A stretch of DNA of 64,000 nucleotides from Heliobacterium chlorum (GTDB lineage Bacteria > Bacillota > Desulfitobacteriia > Heliobacteriales > Heliobacteriaceae): NCBI RefSeq assembly GCF_014502795.1, contig NZ_JACVHF010000005.1, positions 1 to 64,000 on the forward strand, read 5' to 3'. Below are positions 41,857 through 50,539 of the stretch, piece after piece. The position numbers and the translations under genes are program-made. The stretch's first letter is position 1. Each line of letters begins with the position of its first letter. Below the pieces are notes generated by a model. That model was given only the letters and a program-made list of their open reading frames with translations. It was not told where the DNA came from and made no database searches.

Positions 41857-43513
41857 ACGTTCCTATAACGTGGGTCTAGGTCGAGCAGTGAATGCAAATT
41901 ATGTAGAGCAGATGATTCCAGACTACCAGGGGAATCCGCTTATTGAAGCACTACCGCCGATATTATCTGAAGAAGAGGCGGTAGAAGCACTCATTAGCTA
42001 TCCTCAAATTGAGGCAGCAGAACGATATCTATCCCCACAGTACCGATACCACTGTGTGAATCGACTTCAGCGTTATTTTCAACCGATGGAGCATCACTTG
42101 ATACTTGAGAGACAGGTAGCTTGCCTCATTCGCCAGGGTTATATCGGAAGGAATCCACGTTCTAAAGAGTATACGATAAGACTACAGCAGAACAACTCAA
42201 GAGATGTATACTCGGAACCATATAAAAATGCACCCAATGTTCGTTCGGGTGCATCTAGCTTTTCGTTGATTGGCGTCTCTGGAATTGGGAAGACGACGGC
42301 TTTAGAACGGATTCTCAGCCTTTACCCACAGATTATTGTTCATGAGACACCATTGAACTTATATCAATTAGTTTGGGTAAAACTGGATTGTCCATTTGAT
42401 GGCTCCTTAAAGGGCTTATGTATTAACTTTTTTATGGAAGTAGATCGGTTGTTAGGCACAAATTATTACAAGAAGTTTGCCTCAAGCCGATTGTCTGTTG
42501 ATACGATGCTAGCTAAGATGAGCCATGTGGCCAACCTTCACTGTGTTGGGGCACTGATCATTGATGAAATACAGCACCTGAGCTTAGCGAAAAGCGGGGG
42601 TGCAGACAAGATGCTAAATTTCTTCGTAACCTTAATCAATACTATCGGTATTCCAGTGATTCTTGTGGGGACGCCGAAGGCATTGTCTGTTCTCAGTCAT
42701 GAATTTCGCCAAGCACGTCGAAGTAGTGGTTATGGGAATTCTGAGTGGAAACGAATGGAGAGAGATGATAATTGGGATTTACTGATTGAAGGAATGTGGC
42801 ATTATCAGTGGACCCAAGAAGAAATACTACTTACAGAAGAACTGAAAGAAGCCCTATATGAAGAAAGTCAAGGAATTATTGATATCGCCATAAAGATTTA
42901 TATGATGGCCCAGTGGCAGGCTATCAGTACAGGCAAAGAATATATCAATGCCGCAACGATTCACCAGGTAGCTAAGGAAAACCTTCAATTAGTGAAGCCG
43001 ATGTTACAGGCGCTAAGAACGGGTAATATATTAGAGATATCAAATTTTGATGATATCCGCCCCATTAATCTGGAGGAGTATCATCAACGTTTTCAACCTT
43101 CTATCAACATAAAAGAAAAAATCCGTCAGTACAAACTAAAAGAGGCGGAACAGCGACAACGAAAGTCAGAAAGCATATTGGAGCAAGTCGCTCTGGCGCT
43201 TTTACAACTTCAAATCGATCCGAGTAGGGCACAAATAGCCGCTGAAAAAGCGATAGCTGTTAAAAAAGAGACGGAATCCGTAAGTGAAGTGATTCAACGA
43301 GCTGCACGATTGGCCCTCGATATGAGCGTCACAGAAAAAACGGTTGTGATGCCAAAAGCAAAAACTAAACCGAGGACAGAACAAAGAAATACAACTGAAC
43401 CAATTCTATTAGTCGATATCGTGAATCAAGGGAAGAAAAAATATCAGTCGGCTTATGAAGCATTGAAAGAAAGCGGATGGATCAAGTCGGCCGTAGATAA
43501 GTTGATTGTTTAG
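41840..43513 (+). CDS. tnsC: Tn7-like AAA+ regulator TnsC
   Basis: ATP-dependent matchmaker between target selector (TnsD/TnsE) and transposase. 557 aa. A Tn7-like leader (NPLIEALPPIL, GYIGRNPRSKEY) precedes Walker A GVSGIGKTTALERIL (about 145-159), Walker B ALIIDEIQHLS (about 237-247) and sensor region PVILVGTPKAL. The long C-terminal extension is typical of true Tn7 TnsC and absent from short TniB-like forms. Overlaps tnsB by 17 bases. Confidence 0.95.
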   Translation: MEMKNERSYNVGLGRAVNANYVEQMIPDYQGNPLIEALPPILSEEEAVEALISYPQIEAAERYLSPQYRYHCVNRLQRYFQPMEHHLILERQVACLIRQGYIGRNPRSKEYTIRLQQNNSRDVYSEPYKNAPNVRSGASSFSLIGVSGIGKTTALERILSLYPQIIVHETPLNLYQLVWVKLDCPFDGSLKGLCINFFMEVDRLLGTNYYKKFASSRLSVDTMLAKMSHVANLHCVGALIIDEIQHLSLAKSGGADKMLNFFVTLINTIGIPVILVGTPKALSVLSHEFRQARRSSGYGNSEWKRMERDDNWDLLIEGMWHYQWTQEEILLTEELKEALYEESQGIIDIAIKIYMMAQWQAISTGKEYINAATIHQVAKENLQLVKPMLQALRTGNILEISNFDDIRPINLEEYHQRFQPSINIKEKIRQYKLKEAEQRQRKSESILEQVALALLQLQIDPSRAQIAAEKAIAVKKETESVSEVIQRAARLALDMSVTEKTVVMPKAKTKPRTEQRNTTEPILLVDIVNQGKKKYQSAYEALKESGWIKSAVDKLIV

Positions 43514-43525
43514 GCAGGAGTAATT

Positions 43526-45418
43526 GTGCTGGTATCCTTTCCACACCCATATCCTGATGAATTATTGTACAGCGTTTTTGCGAGATACCATGTTCGCTCA
43601 GGGAATCTTGGTCCAAAAATGACAGTTCAAGAACTGTTTGACTCCGATAGCGCAATTGCAGTTGTGGATTTACCGAGTCATCTTGGTGCACTCATTGAGA
43701 ATATGCCTCAAGGATTGCACTATACAGCTGACGATCTTGTGGATAATCATACCTTATACCCTTTTTACTCGGCTTTTTTGGAACCATTGACTGCAAAGAA
43801 AATTCGAGCGGATATGATAGACGCTGACGGCAAAGGTATTCATTATACTGGGGGAATTATGGCCAGCAATATTCCTGTTCCTAGCTACTTACGCTATTGT
43901 AAAGAATGTGCATTAAAGGAACAGGAGATGTATGGAGAACTCTTCTGGCATCGAGCACATCAATTGCCAGGTGTTCTAGTTTGCGCAATACATGGGTTGT
44001 CCTTGATAAATAGCACAGTTATAAAACAATCATTTAATCGTCATCAGTACATCACCGCATCGCTTGAAAACTGCATGCCTTCGATTGTTCCAAGTGATTT
44101 TACTCATTCACAAAGGGAACATTTACTAGGACTTGCAGTAGATGCGCAGTGGTTGCTCAATCAACGATATGAAGACTTAGAGTTAAACTGGCTACAAGAA
44201 AACTATTTGGCCCATTTAAGTGAGCGAGGATTGGTTACCCCAAAGGGACATGTGCGGCAAGAAGCACTTGCGAATGAGTTTATTCAATATTACGGGCGAG
44301 AACTTCTTTGTTTACTGGGGACTGATGTTTCGGTCACAAGTCAATGGGATTGGTTAAAGGGAATGACGCGAATGCCGAAAAAAGCAATCCACCCCATTCG
44401 GCACCTTTTGATGATGCGTTTTTTGACAGGTGAAGCCGAAACATTCCTTTCCTGTGAAAAAAGTTATGCTCCGTTTGGTCAAAAAAGTTGGCCTTGCTTG
44501 AATCCGGTGGCGAATCACCGGTTTCGGTCGACGATTGGAGAAGTTATCATTTCACGTTGCTCGAACACAGGTAAACCGATAGGGACCTTTCGGTGTTGTT
44601 GTGGATTCGTTTACTCCCGACGAGGACCTGATCAGACAAAAAAAGATCGTTTTCGCTTCGGAAGAATTAAAGCTTTTGGACAAGTTTGGGAAGAACGACT
44701 TCGTGCGCTAATAGAGGAAACAGATTTTGATCTGAAAGAAACGGCACGATACATGGGGGTAGACACTAAAACGGTGATTCATCAAGCGAGTAAGTTGGAA
44801 TTAAAGGTAAGGTGGCTTCATGAATCAGCGAATGTTTCAAGAGAAAAAATTGATATCATTAAATCGCTTGAACCCTTACGGGAGAGGTATCGGGACACAT
44901 GGCGAAAAATATATCAAGAGAATCCAAACCTAACAAAGACGGGAATGCGCCAGCATAGTCCGAAAACCTATGCATGGCTCTACAGAAATGATCGGTTATG
45001 GTTGAATGAAAATTCGCCGATCGTCAAAAAGAGTGGGTTGCCAATCGAACGTATTGACTGGACTGCGCGGGATACAGAGATTTTAGAAAAGGTTAAATCT
45101 GCGACAAAGGAATTACTCAACTCCTCTACTAAGCCACAGCGGATTACAAAAAGCCGGATTGGAAAGATAACTGGTACGTTAGCGTTACTGGAAAAACATC
45201 AGGAAAACTTGCCTCGCACCATGAGAGCACTTCAAGACGTAACAGAATCAATTGTTGAATTTCAAATTCGAAGAGTTCGTTGGGCGGTTAGTATCCTGCG
45301 ATGTAAGAACAACAAAGTAGAAGAATGGAAAATCAAAAGGATTGCTGGATTAAAGACGAATGTGGATAAAGCAGTGTTAAATGAGATTAAACAATGGGTA
45401 TGTAACAATAAAGATTAG
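43526..45418 (+). CDS. tnsD: TnsD/TniQ family target-site selector
   Basis: Sequence-specific targeting protein. 630 aa. The N-terminal TniQ domain opens with PHPYPDELLYSVFARYHVRSGN. A CCCH zinc site lies at about 120-157 (YLRYCKECA ... HQLPGVLVCAIHG), and a later Cys cluster (FRCCCGF) near 355-360 is followed by HTH-like segments (ETARYMGVDTKTVIHQ) and a long basic C-terminal part, the usual DNA-reading region of TnsD. GTG start behind GGCAGGAG. Which site it reads is unknown; the element sits inside a polysaccharide gene, not downstream of glmS. Confidence 0.92.
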   Translation: MLVSFPHPYPDELLYSVFARYHVRSGNLGPKMTVQELFDSDSAIAVVDLPSHLGALIENMPQGLHYTADDLVDNHTLYPFYSAFLEPLTAKKIRADMIDADGKGIHYTGGIMASNIPVPSYLRYCKECALKEQEMYGELFWHRAHQLPGVLVCAIHGLSLINSTVIKQSFNRHQYITASLENCMPSIVPSDFTHSQREHLLGLAVDAQWLLNQRYEDLELNWLQENYLAHLSERGLVTPKGHVRQEALANEFIQYYGRELLCLLGTDVSVTSQWDWLKGMTRMPKKAIHPIRHLLMMRFLTGEAETFLSCEKSYAPFGQKSWPCLNPVANHRFRSTIGEVIISRCSNTGKPIGTFRCCCGFVYSRRGPDQTKKDRFRFGRIKAFGQVWEERLRALIEETDFDLKETARYMGVDTKTVIHQASKLELKVRWLHESANVSREKIDIIKSLEPLRERYRDTWRKIYQENPNLTKTGMRQHSPKTYAWLYRNDRLWLNENSPIVKKSGLPIERIDWTARDTEILEKVKSATKELLNSSTKPQRITKSRIGKITGTLALLEKHQENLPRTMRALQDVTESIVEFQIRRVRWAVSILRCKNNKVEEWKIKRIAGLKTNVDKAVLNEIKQWVCNNKD

Positions 45419-46062
45419 ATAGATAAGCTTTTGTTGGCAGAAGGGCAACTATGGCTCCTCTAAGACTAATCCGTGATCTTTTAGTAGAGAAGAATTCGAA
45501 AATTACGACATACTCATTCCCGCATCTTTGCTAAATTACCTGTTAGCATTAATCTGGCACATGTTGATCCCAGAATACTTCCATCCAATTTTTAAGCTTT
45601 TTACAATAGGGCACTAAATAATTCTAGAGACCGAAAAATTTTTTTGCTCTTTATGTCGAAGTAAGGGAATTGCTTTAAATTCATGCGTGGTCTTTTGTTC
45701 TTCTGTCTAACTTCGTCACCCCTTGAGTTGAGGCTCTCATAAAACCCAATTTTAATATAAATCAGGTGGTGTTCTATGTAATATAGTGCCAATATGATTG
45801 ACAGCGGAAAAGCTACAAGGGATTAGCCAAAAGGCAGTCGTATTAGGGAGAAATAAGAGAATTTATTGACTTATAACATTTAAAATATTAGATTTTCGCT
45901 GCTGCCTGTCAATGAAAGGGATATCGCTAGAGAAAACAAATGTCTGAATCATTCAGACTATGCCCAATCGGTTATTCCACTATTTCTAAACAAAAGACGT
46001 CTCTTATCAAATATTCGAAGATGCACCAGAAATTCGCCTTCTGAAAGTTTTCTAGACAGAGA
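45419..46062. other. gene-free stretch between tnsD and the tnsE-like gene
   Basis: About 640 AT-rich bases. No open frame with a ribosome-binding site, no tRNA, and no regular repeat of CRISPR type was seen. A minus-strand frame of 63 codons (45601-45792) has no supporting signal. The stretch could be degenerate former coding DNA. Confidence 0.5.
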
Positions 46063-47088
46063 GTGATTATAATATTTAAGAATAAACCAATAATACGACT
46101 TGAAAATTGGCCGTTCCCAGCATCTCAGAGAATTGAATTGTTATGGGTAAACTCACCTCGATTGGACCCAAGTGAAGGTTGGACTGTTTCGGCCACATTT
46201 TTCCACAATGGATTACTTAAAAGTATAGATTATCCACTAAGTCACTTGCCCTTGTTAAGAATTGGTGGTCAATATATTGACGGTTGGCCTCAAGCCCAAA
46301 GTTACATATTAAAAATCTACTTTGATAAAAATGTTAATGGCGATTTCTGCTTAGGAAGAGAATTGCCAAATCAAATTCGAAAAGAACCTTTAAGCGAGCT
46401 AATTGACAAAGAGGTATTTTGGACTATTACATACCAAGATATAAAACTCTTTATACCTTGCTATGAGATTATACGAGCGTACATAGGGTTACATAGAATT
46501 TTATTAGACTATATGCTTCACCCCGGTGGTTTAAATATACTGGTTAGGAACGTTAAATACGAAGATGATCAAATGTTACTTGAATTAGATAGATTATCAT
46601 TGAAAACAGGTACAACTGGATTGTATTCACATATAGCTTGGATATTATCTGAACCAATTAATGAGAATTTTTTCAACTCAGTATGCAATAAAATGTATAG
46701 GAGAGCTATATTTAAAAACCCACATAATTTTAAACAAGAATTAGAGGTAGGTATTCCTTTCGATATTAACCCTCCCCCAGTTAAGGAAACACTATGGACT
46801 ATTGACGGTATATATTACGGTAATAACCTATTTATTACACGGATAATGAATATAATTGGTCTAAAGATACCATATGAAAATGTGTATGTAAAAATATCGG
46901 ATAAAGACACGGATTTTATAAGAGTAAAAAAGCACGATATTCCGATTTTCACCAAAGCGTTTTACAACGCAAGTATAAGAGTGCTGTATTTATTTAAAGG
47001 TTGGACTGACGATAGTTATGTTTCAGACTACTATAGCTGGGTTCCCGAGATATCTGCGGCGAAAGGATCCGCTTCTACCGATAGTTAA
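46063..47088 (+). CDS. tnsE: TnsE-like protein, C-terminally shortened
   Basis: A 341-aa protein in the position of tnsE. Compared with my memory of Tn7 TnsE (538 aa) there is a colinear series of matches: RIELLWVNSP near the start, LFIPCYEIIRAYI with LLDYMLHPGGLN in the middle, an HIAWILSEPINENFFNS segment, and FDINPPPVKETLWTIDG leading to GLKIPYENVY. TnsE steers Tn7 to replication forks through the beta clamp and 3' recessed ends. The C-terminal domain of about 200 residues, needed for DNA binding in Tn7, is absent; the frame ends at SASTDS and non-coding sequence follows. GTG start with a weak ribosome-binding site. Assignment is by eye. Confidence 0.6.
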   Translation: MIIIFKNKPIIRLENWPFPASQRIELLWVNSPRLDPSEGWTVSATFFHNGLLKSIDYPLSHLPLLRIGGQYIDGWPQAQSYILKIYFDKNVNGDFCLGRELPNQIRKEPLSELIDKEVFWTITYQDIKLFIPCYEIIRAYIGLHRILLDYMLHPGGLNILVRNVKYEDDQMLLELDRLSLKTGTTGLYSHIAWILSEPINENFFNSVCNKMYRRAIFKNPHNFKQELEVGIPFDINPPPVKETLWTIDGIYYGNNLFITRIMNIIGLKIPYENVYVKISDKDTDFIRVKKHDIPIFTKAFYNASIRVLYLFKGWTDDSYVSDYYSWVPEISAAKGSASTDS

Positions 47089-47330
47089 GTCGGTTTCAAA
47101 TAAAGTTTGGGTTAGTTGCTTTGAGCTACTAAAAGCTGAAGATATTTTTAGTCTTTGTCCACATACCAATTCGTGAATCTCTGACCGATCGGTTATAGAT
47201 ACTACTTGTACATTCTGTGCCTTTTACAGTTCGCTGTTCCTCTCTTATCTATAAAAAATCATCCCTTCAGAATTTCGGTTCCTTGCTATTTTGTGTGGGT
47301 TGGCAAATGTAGAAATGATACAATGGAAAT

Positions 47331-47761
47331 ATGAATAATACAGATTTATTTCAATTAGCCCTCCGCTTCACCCCACCGTGGTACGTCGTCGATACCCAGT
47401 TTAATGCTGAGTCTCAAGCATTACATATAACGATTGACTTTCAACCGGGTAGTGAATTCACTTGCGCGACTTGTGCTGAAGTTGACTGCTAAGTCCATGA
47501 TACGAAGGAGCGATCTTGGAGACATCTGAATTTCTTTCAGCACAAACATTTATTCATGCGCGTGTACCTCGGATAAAATGCCACCGATGCAGTAAAGTTC
47601 ATCAGGTCACTGTGCCTTGGAGTCGCCCGGGCGGTGGATTTATCTTATTGTTTGAGGCCTATGTGATGAAACTCGTGAAAGAAATGCCTGTAACTCAGTC
47701 GCTCGAATTGTTCCTTCAAGGCTCGAATGGGTTTTTCGGTGTGCGAAGGTTGAGTTTTTAA
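47331..47761 (+). pseudogene. ISL3-family transposase remnant
   Basis: The start of an ISL3-type transposase: HITIDFQPGSEFTCATC, then VHDTKERSWRHLNFFQ, then in another frame HARVPRIKCHRCSK and WSRPGGGFILLFEAYVMKLV. A stop interrupts at 47490-47492, a frameshift lies near 47550, and everything after about 140 codons is missing. It ends just before the methyltransferase gene and marks the left edge of the radical-SAM cluster. Confidence 0.8.
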
Positions 47762-47786
47762 TGATAACGAACGAGGTGATCCTTCT

Positions 47787-48956
47787 TTGAAAACATTTGA
47801 ATACCCATTGGAAGAACTGAAAACCTTGCTTTCGGAAAGTTATGAGTCGGTTGTGCAAAGAGAAAGGTCAGCATTCGAACGGTTTTCTGAAGGCGAGTCC
47901 TCGATTGTTCTTTTTGGCACAGATGAACTTAGTAAAGCCACTCTCGCTGGTCTTCGTAAGGTTGGCATTGAACCGCTTGGATTTATCGATGATTATCCCA
48001 AACGCTGTGCAACGACGATCGATGGACTATCTGTGTTTTCTCCCCAAGAGGCCGTAAGATATTTCGGTCATCAACCGATATACCTTGTTACGAAGTGGGA
48101 GCATGGCGCCAATCGAGGCTTTTTATCCATCAAATCAGAACTTCGCAAGTTTGGGTGTGCGAAGATCGTGCCCTTTCCAATGCTCTATTGGAAATATCCC
48201 AATCTCTTTTTTCCTTTGCTCTTTTGGGACCTCCCTCATAAGCTCATCGATGAATCCGCTTTGATTCTCAAAGCCTTCGAACTCTGGGAAGATGAGTATT
48301 CAAAGCAGGCATTCGTAGCCCAACTACGCTGGCGCTTGTGGCTGGATTATGAATGTCTTCCCCAAAAAGAGGGAACAGCCTACTTTCCAGTACACCTGTT
48401 CTGCGCTATACCGAATGAGGTCTTCGTCGATTGCGGAGCCTATGATGGAGATACCTTGCGAACCTTTAAAGAGATGAATGAATCGTTTAAGAAATACATT
48501 GCCTTTGAGCCTGACCGTTACAATTACTCTCGGTTACAGAAGGTAATTGAAGAATTCAATGATGAACGAATCCATGCTTTCCCTTTTGCTGTTGCAGATG
48601 AAGGGAAAGCGGTTCCTTTTGTCAGCTTAGGATCGCCTAAGTCAAATATCAACCCTTTTGCGAAGGAACAGGTCAAGGCGATCACTTTAGATCAAATCTT
48701 TGAAGATGAGGTTTGTACATTTATTAAAATGGACGTTGAAGGATCTGAACTGAGCGCTTTGCAAGGTGCAAGTGACATCATCAAGCGGGATTTACCTATC
48801 TTAAGTGTATGTGTTTATCATAGAGATGATCATCTATGGAAAGTACCCTTGTATATTTCCAGCCTCACCGACCAGTACACCTTCTATCTTGGAGTTCATG
48901 AAAATGAAGGCTATGAATGGGTCTGTTATGCCATCCCAAAGAGTAGGAGAAGATGA
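47787..48956 (+). CDS. FkbM-family SAM-dependent methyltransferase
   Basis: A 389-aa protein with two parts. Residues about 30-105 form a Rossmann-like region (SIVLFGTDELSKATLAGLRK, PLGFIDDYPKR), like the nucleotide-sugar-binding domain found with some FkbM enzymes. Residues about 210-380 are the methyltransferase: EVFVDCGAYDGDTLR (SAM loop), YIAFEPDRYNY, and FIKMDVEGSELSALQGA, the FkbM signature. It would methylate a hydroxyl or amide of a small molecule or peptide. TTG start behind GAGGTGATCC. First gene of the cluster; the next starts three bases after its stop. Confidence 0.85.
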   Translation: MKTFEYPLEELKTLLSESYESVVQRERSAFERFSEGESSIVLFGTDELSKATLAGLRKVGIEPLGFIDDYPKRCATTIDGLSVFSPQEAVRYFGHQPIYLVTKWEHGANRGFLSIKSELRKFGCAKIVPFPMLYWKYPNLFFPLLFWDLPHKLIDESALILKAFELWEDEYSKQAFVAQLRWRLWLDYECLPQKEGTAYFPVHLFCAIPNEVFVDCGAYDGDTLRTFKEMNESFKKYIAFEPDRYNYSRLQKVIEEFNDERIHAFPFAVADEGKAVPFVSLGSPKSNINPFAKEQVKAITLDQIFEDEVCTFIKMDVEGSELSALQGASDIIKRDLPILSVCVYHRDDHLWKVPLYISSLTDQYTFYLGVHENEGYEWVCYAIPKSRRR

Positions 48957-48959
48957 CGA

Positions 48960-49976
48960 ATGAAGCGTCTGCCCTCACTGTACTCCATCCCTTTAAAATG
49001 GGACGTGTCCTTTGTCGATAAAATCCTTGAATATGAAACAGCGAAGCGCAGGATCTCATATTTTTATGGATGCTTAGATTTGGAAGGATTTACTCATGGA
49101 AGAAAGCAAAAAGGGGATCACCCAGGATTAAAAGAGGCCAAAAAAATAGTTGACCATATTCATCATCGCGACCGTAAGTTCAAATACCTGCTCAACGGAC
49201 TGGAGCCAAGCTATGGGACGGTTGATGATGAAGAGCGAAAGAAGCAAATCAAAATTATTCATGATCAATTACAACCCGACGCTGTCGTCTGTTCGACAGA
49301 AAAAACGCTCACTCTTGTAAGAGAGCTGTATCCTGACTGGGAAATACATCTCTCCACCATTTCACGGGTGAAAAGTCTGGAAGAATTACAGCCCTATCTC
49401 GCATACCATCCGAAAATTGTAGTTGCTCAACATGATCTGCCCAAAGAACCTGTAGCGCTCATTCAGATCGTCCGTTTCTGTAAGCAGCAGGACATCGCTT
49501 TAGAAATTATGGTGACAGATGGTTGTATATATCAGTGTCCATGGATGAAAAACCACTATCAAACGCTCAGTGATGGATTAGACGATAGAACGTTCCATCA
49601 ACGATGTGCAGAAGAACGAAGAAAGCATCCTGCCCAATGGCTAGCTAGTGCAAGCTTTATTCGACCTGCAGATATCTCTTTCTATGAAGACCTGGGGATT
49701 TCCAATTTCAAACTTACTGGTCGTGGTCAACGGCGAGATTATTTAGTAAGGGTTGCACAAGCCTACTTACAGGGGGTTTTTGAGGGCAATGTTGCTGAGT
49801 TGATGGATGTTGAAAACTCATCAGAAAAATCCACTTTGCCCGTTATAGATGAGCAAGCCTTTGATGGACTGATACAAGAGTTGTTTCAAGATAAATCCAA
49901 AAGGTGGATCCCATTAGTGAATCAATATTTTCTTCGCGCCGTCAAAGAGGGGACTGTAAAACCAACTGATGCGTAA
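48960..49976 (+). CDS. U32 peptidase-like protein
   Basis: A 338-aa TIM-barrel-like protein related to the U32 family (PrtC, TrhP, UbiU/UbiV). The diagnostic pieces are VTDGCIYQCPW (about 187-197) and FIRPADISFYEDLGISNFKLTGR (about 237-259), the latter being very typical of U32 proteins. Well-studied members are Fe-S or hydroxylation proteins rather than proteases, so the cofactor may be a cluster held by these Cys. Its role beside radical-SAM enzymes is unknown. Confidence 0.75.
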   Translation: MKRLPSLYSIPLKWDVSFVDKILEYETAKRRISYFYGCLDLEGFTHGRKQKGDHPGLKEAKKIVDHIHHRDRKFKYLLNGLEPSYGTVDDEERKKQIKIIHDQLQPDAVVCSTEKTLTLVRELYPDWEIHLSTISRVKSLEELQPYLAYHPKIVVAQHDLPKEPVALIQIVRFCKQQDIALEIMVTDGCIYQCPWMKNHYQTLSDGLDDRTFHQRCAEERRKHPAQWLASASFIRPADISFYEDLGISNFKLTGRGQRRDYLVRVAQAYLQGVFEGNVAELMDVENSSEKSTLPVIDEQAFDGLIQELFQDKSKRWIPLVNQYFLRAVKEGTVKPTDA

Positions 49977-50006
49977 GCTGAGATTGCATTGTTTAAAGTA
50001 TTGAGG

Positions 50007-50035
50007 TTGACAATGGTTTTGTGGCGAAATAAAAT
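50007..50035 (+). promoter_or_regulatory. near-consensus sigma-A promoter for the small peptide gene
   Basis: TTGACA (50007-50012), a 17-bp spacer, and TAAAAT (50030-50035). Transcription would begin near 50042, about 30 bases before the ATG at 50073. This rules out the longer upstream start for the peptide and gives it an expression unit of its own inside the cluster. Confidence 0.75.
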
Positions 50036-50072
50036 GGTATTTGATGAAAATTATAGTAAGGGGATGGGTCAA

Positions 50073-50261
50073 ATGAGTATGACCTCAATGATTGAGAAGG
50101 AAACATTAACCGTCGAGCCGAAGGCGACCTTTCCCGGTGTGAAAGAATCCGCAGTTGATAGAGACGCTGTTAAGGATTTCTTGAAGTTTATTGAGAAAAA
50201 TAAGCATTCTTTACGTAATGGTATGGGAGCATTTCATACAGATAATCACTCCAACTGGTAG
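50073..50261 (+). CDS. candidate RiPP precursor peptide (62 aa)
   Basis: A short peptide beginning MSMTSMIEKETLTV, with an acidic/helical leader-like middle (DRDAVKDFLKFIEKNKHSL) and a distinct C-terminal end GMGAFHTDNHSNW rich in Gly, His, Asn, Phe and Trp, plausible substrates for radical-SAM cross-linking or epimerisation. The ATG at 50073 lies nine bases behind TAAGGGG; upstream in-frame starts fall inside the promoter. It has its own promoter and is followed by a hairpin before the enzyme genes, the usual layout for a highly expressed precursor. No family match is recognised, so the precursor role is inferred. Confidence 0.6.
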   Translation: MSMTSMIEKETLTVEPKATFPGVKESAVDRDAVKDFLKFIEKNKHSLRNGMGAFHTDNHSNW

Positions 50262-50357
50262 AACTAAGCACCCCTGTACTTAGAACAATAACTAAATAGC
50301 AAAGCAGCGACACCTTACGTAAGATATCCGGAATAGGGTTAGCGAAAATTAACGTAA

Positions 50358-50428
50358 AAACCTAATGGTGAGAGATAACAAATGGGAATTCTTGTTCGAT
50401 CTCCAATCATTAGGTTTCTTATTTTTTG
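50358..50428 (+). terminator. terminator/attenuator behind the precursor gene
   Basis: AAACCTAATG (50358-50367) pairs with CATTAGGTTT (50408-50417), extended inward by GAGAT/ATCTC, and followed by CTTATTTTTT. It would end most precursor transcripts and let a fraction read into the maturation genes. Nothing else was recognised in the 280-base gap. Confidence 0.75.
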
Positions 50429-50539
50429 ACGGAAAGAAACGTTTCTGAGAATGAAAACTGAGAAGCTATGGTGAACCACAACCGAGAAATCAGAAAGTTT
50501 GATCGGTTCATTGCTTTTTCGCTAATAGGAGTTTAACTG

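Noticed and set aside
42168-42185. AGTATACGATAAGACT inside tnsC as an inverted TnsB site
   Set aside because: Only nine bases agree with the end repeat, it is single, and it lies in coding sequence.
45601-45792. A 63-codon minus-strand frame in the tnsD-tnsE gap
   Set aside because: No ribosome-binding site, no family resemblance strong enough to call a transposase remnant, and very AT-rich context.
38687-47330. CRISPR-associated transposon (CAST)
   Set aside because: No cas gene, no CRISPR repeats and no second TniQ are visible near tnsABCD; the element has true TnsA, a long TnsD and a TnsE-like gene, matching classical Tn7.
49989-50072. Longer 90-aa version of the precursor peptide
   Set aside because: Its first 28 codons overlap a near-consensus promoter and would lie upstream of the predicted transcript start; the internal ATG has the better ribosome-binding site.
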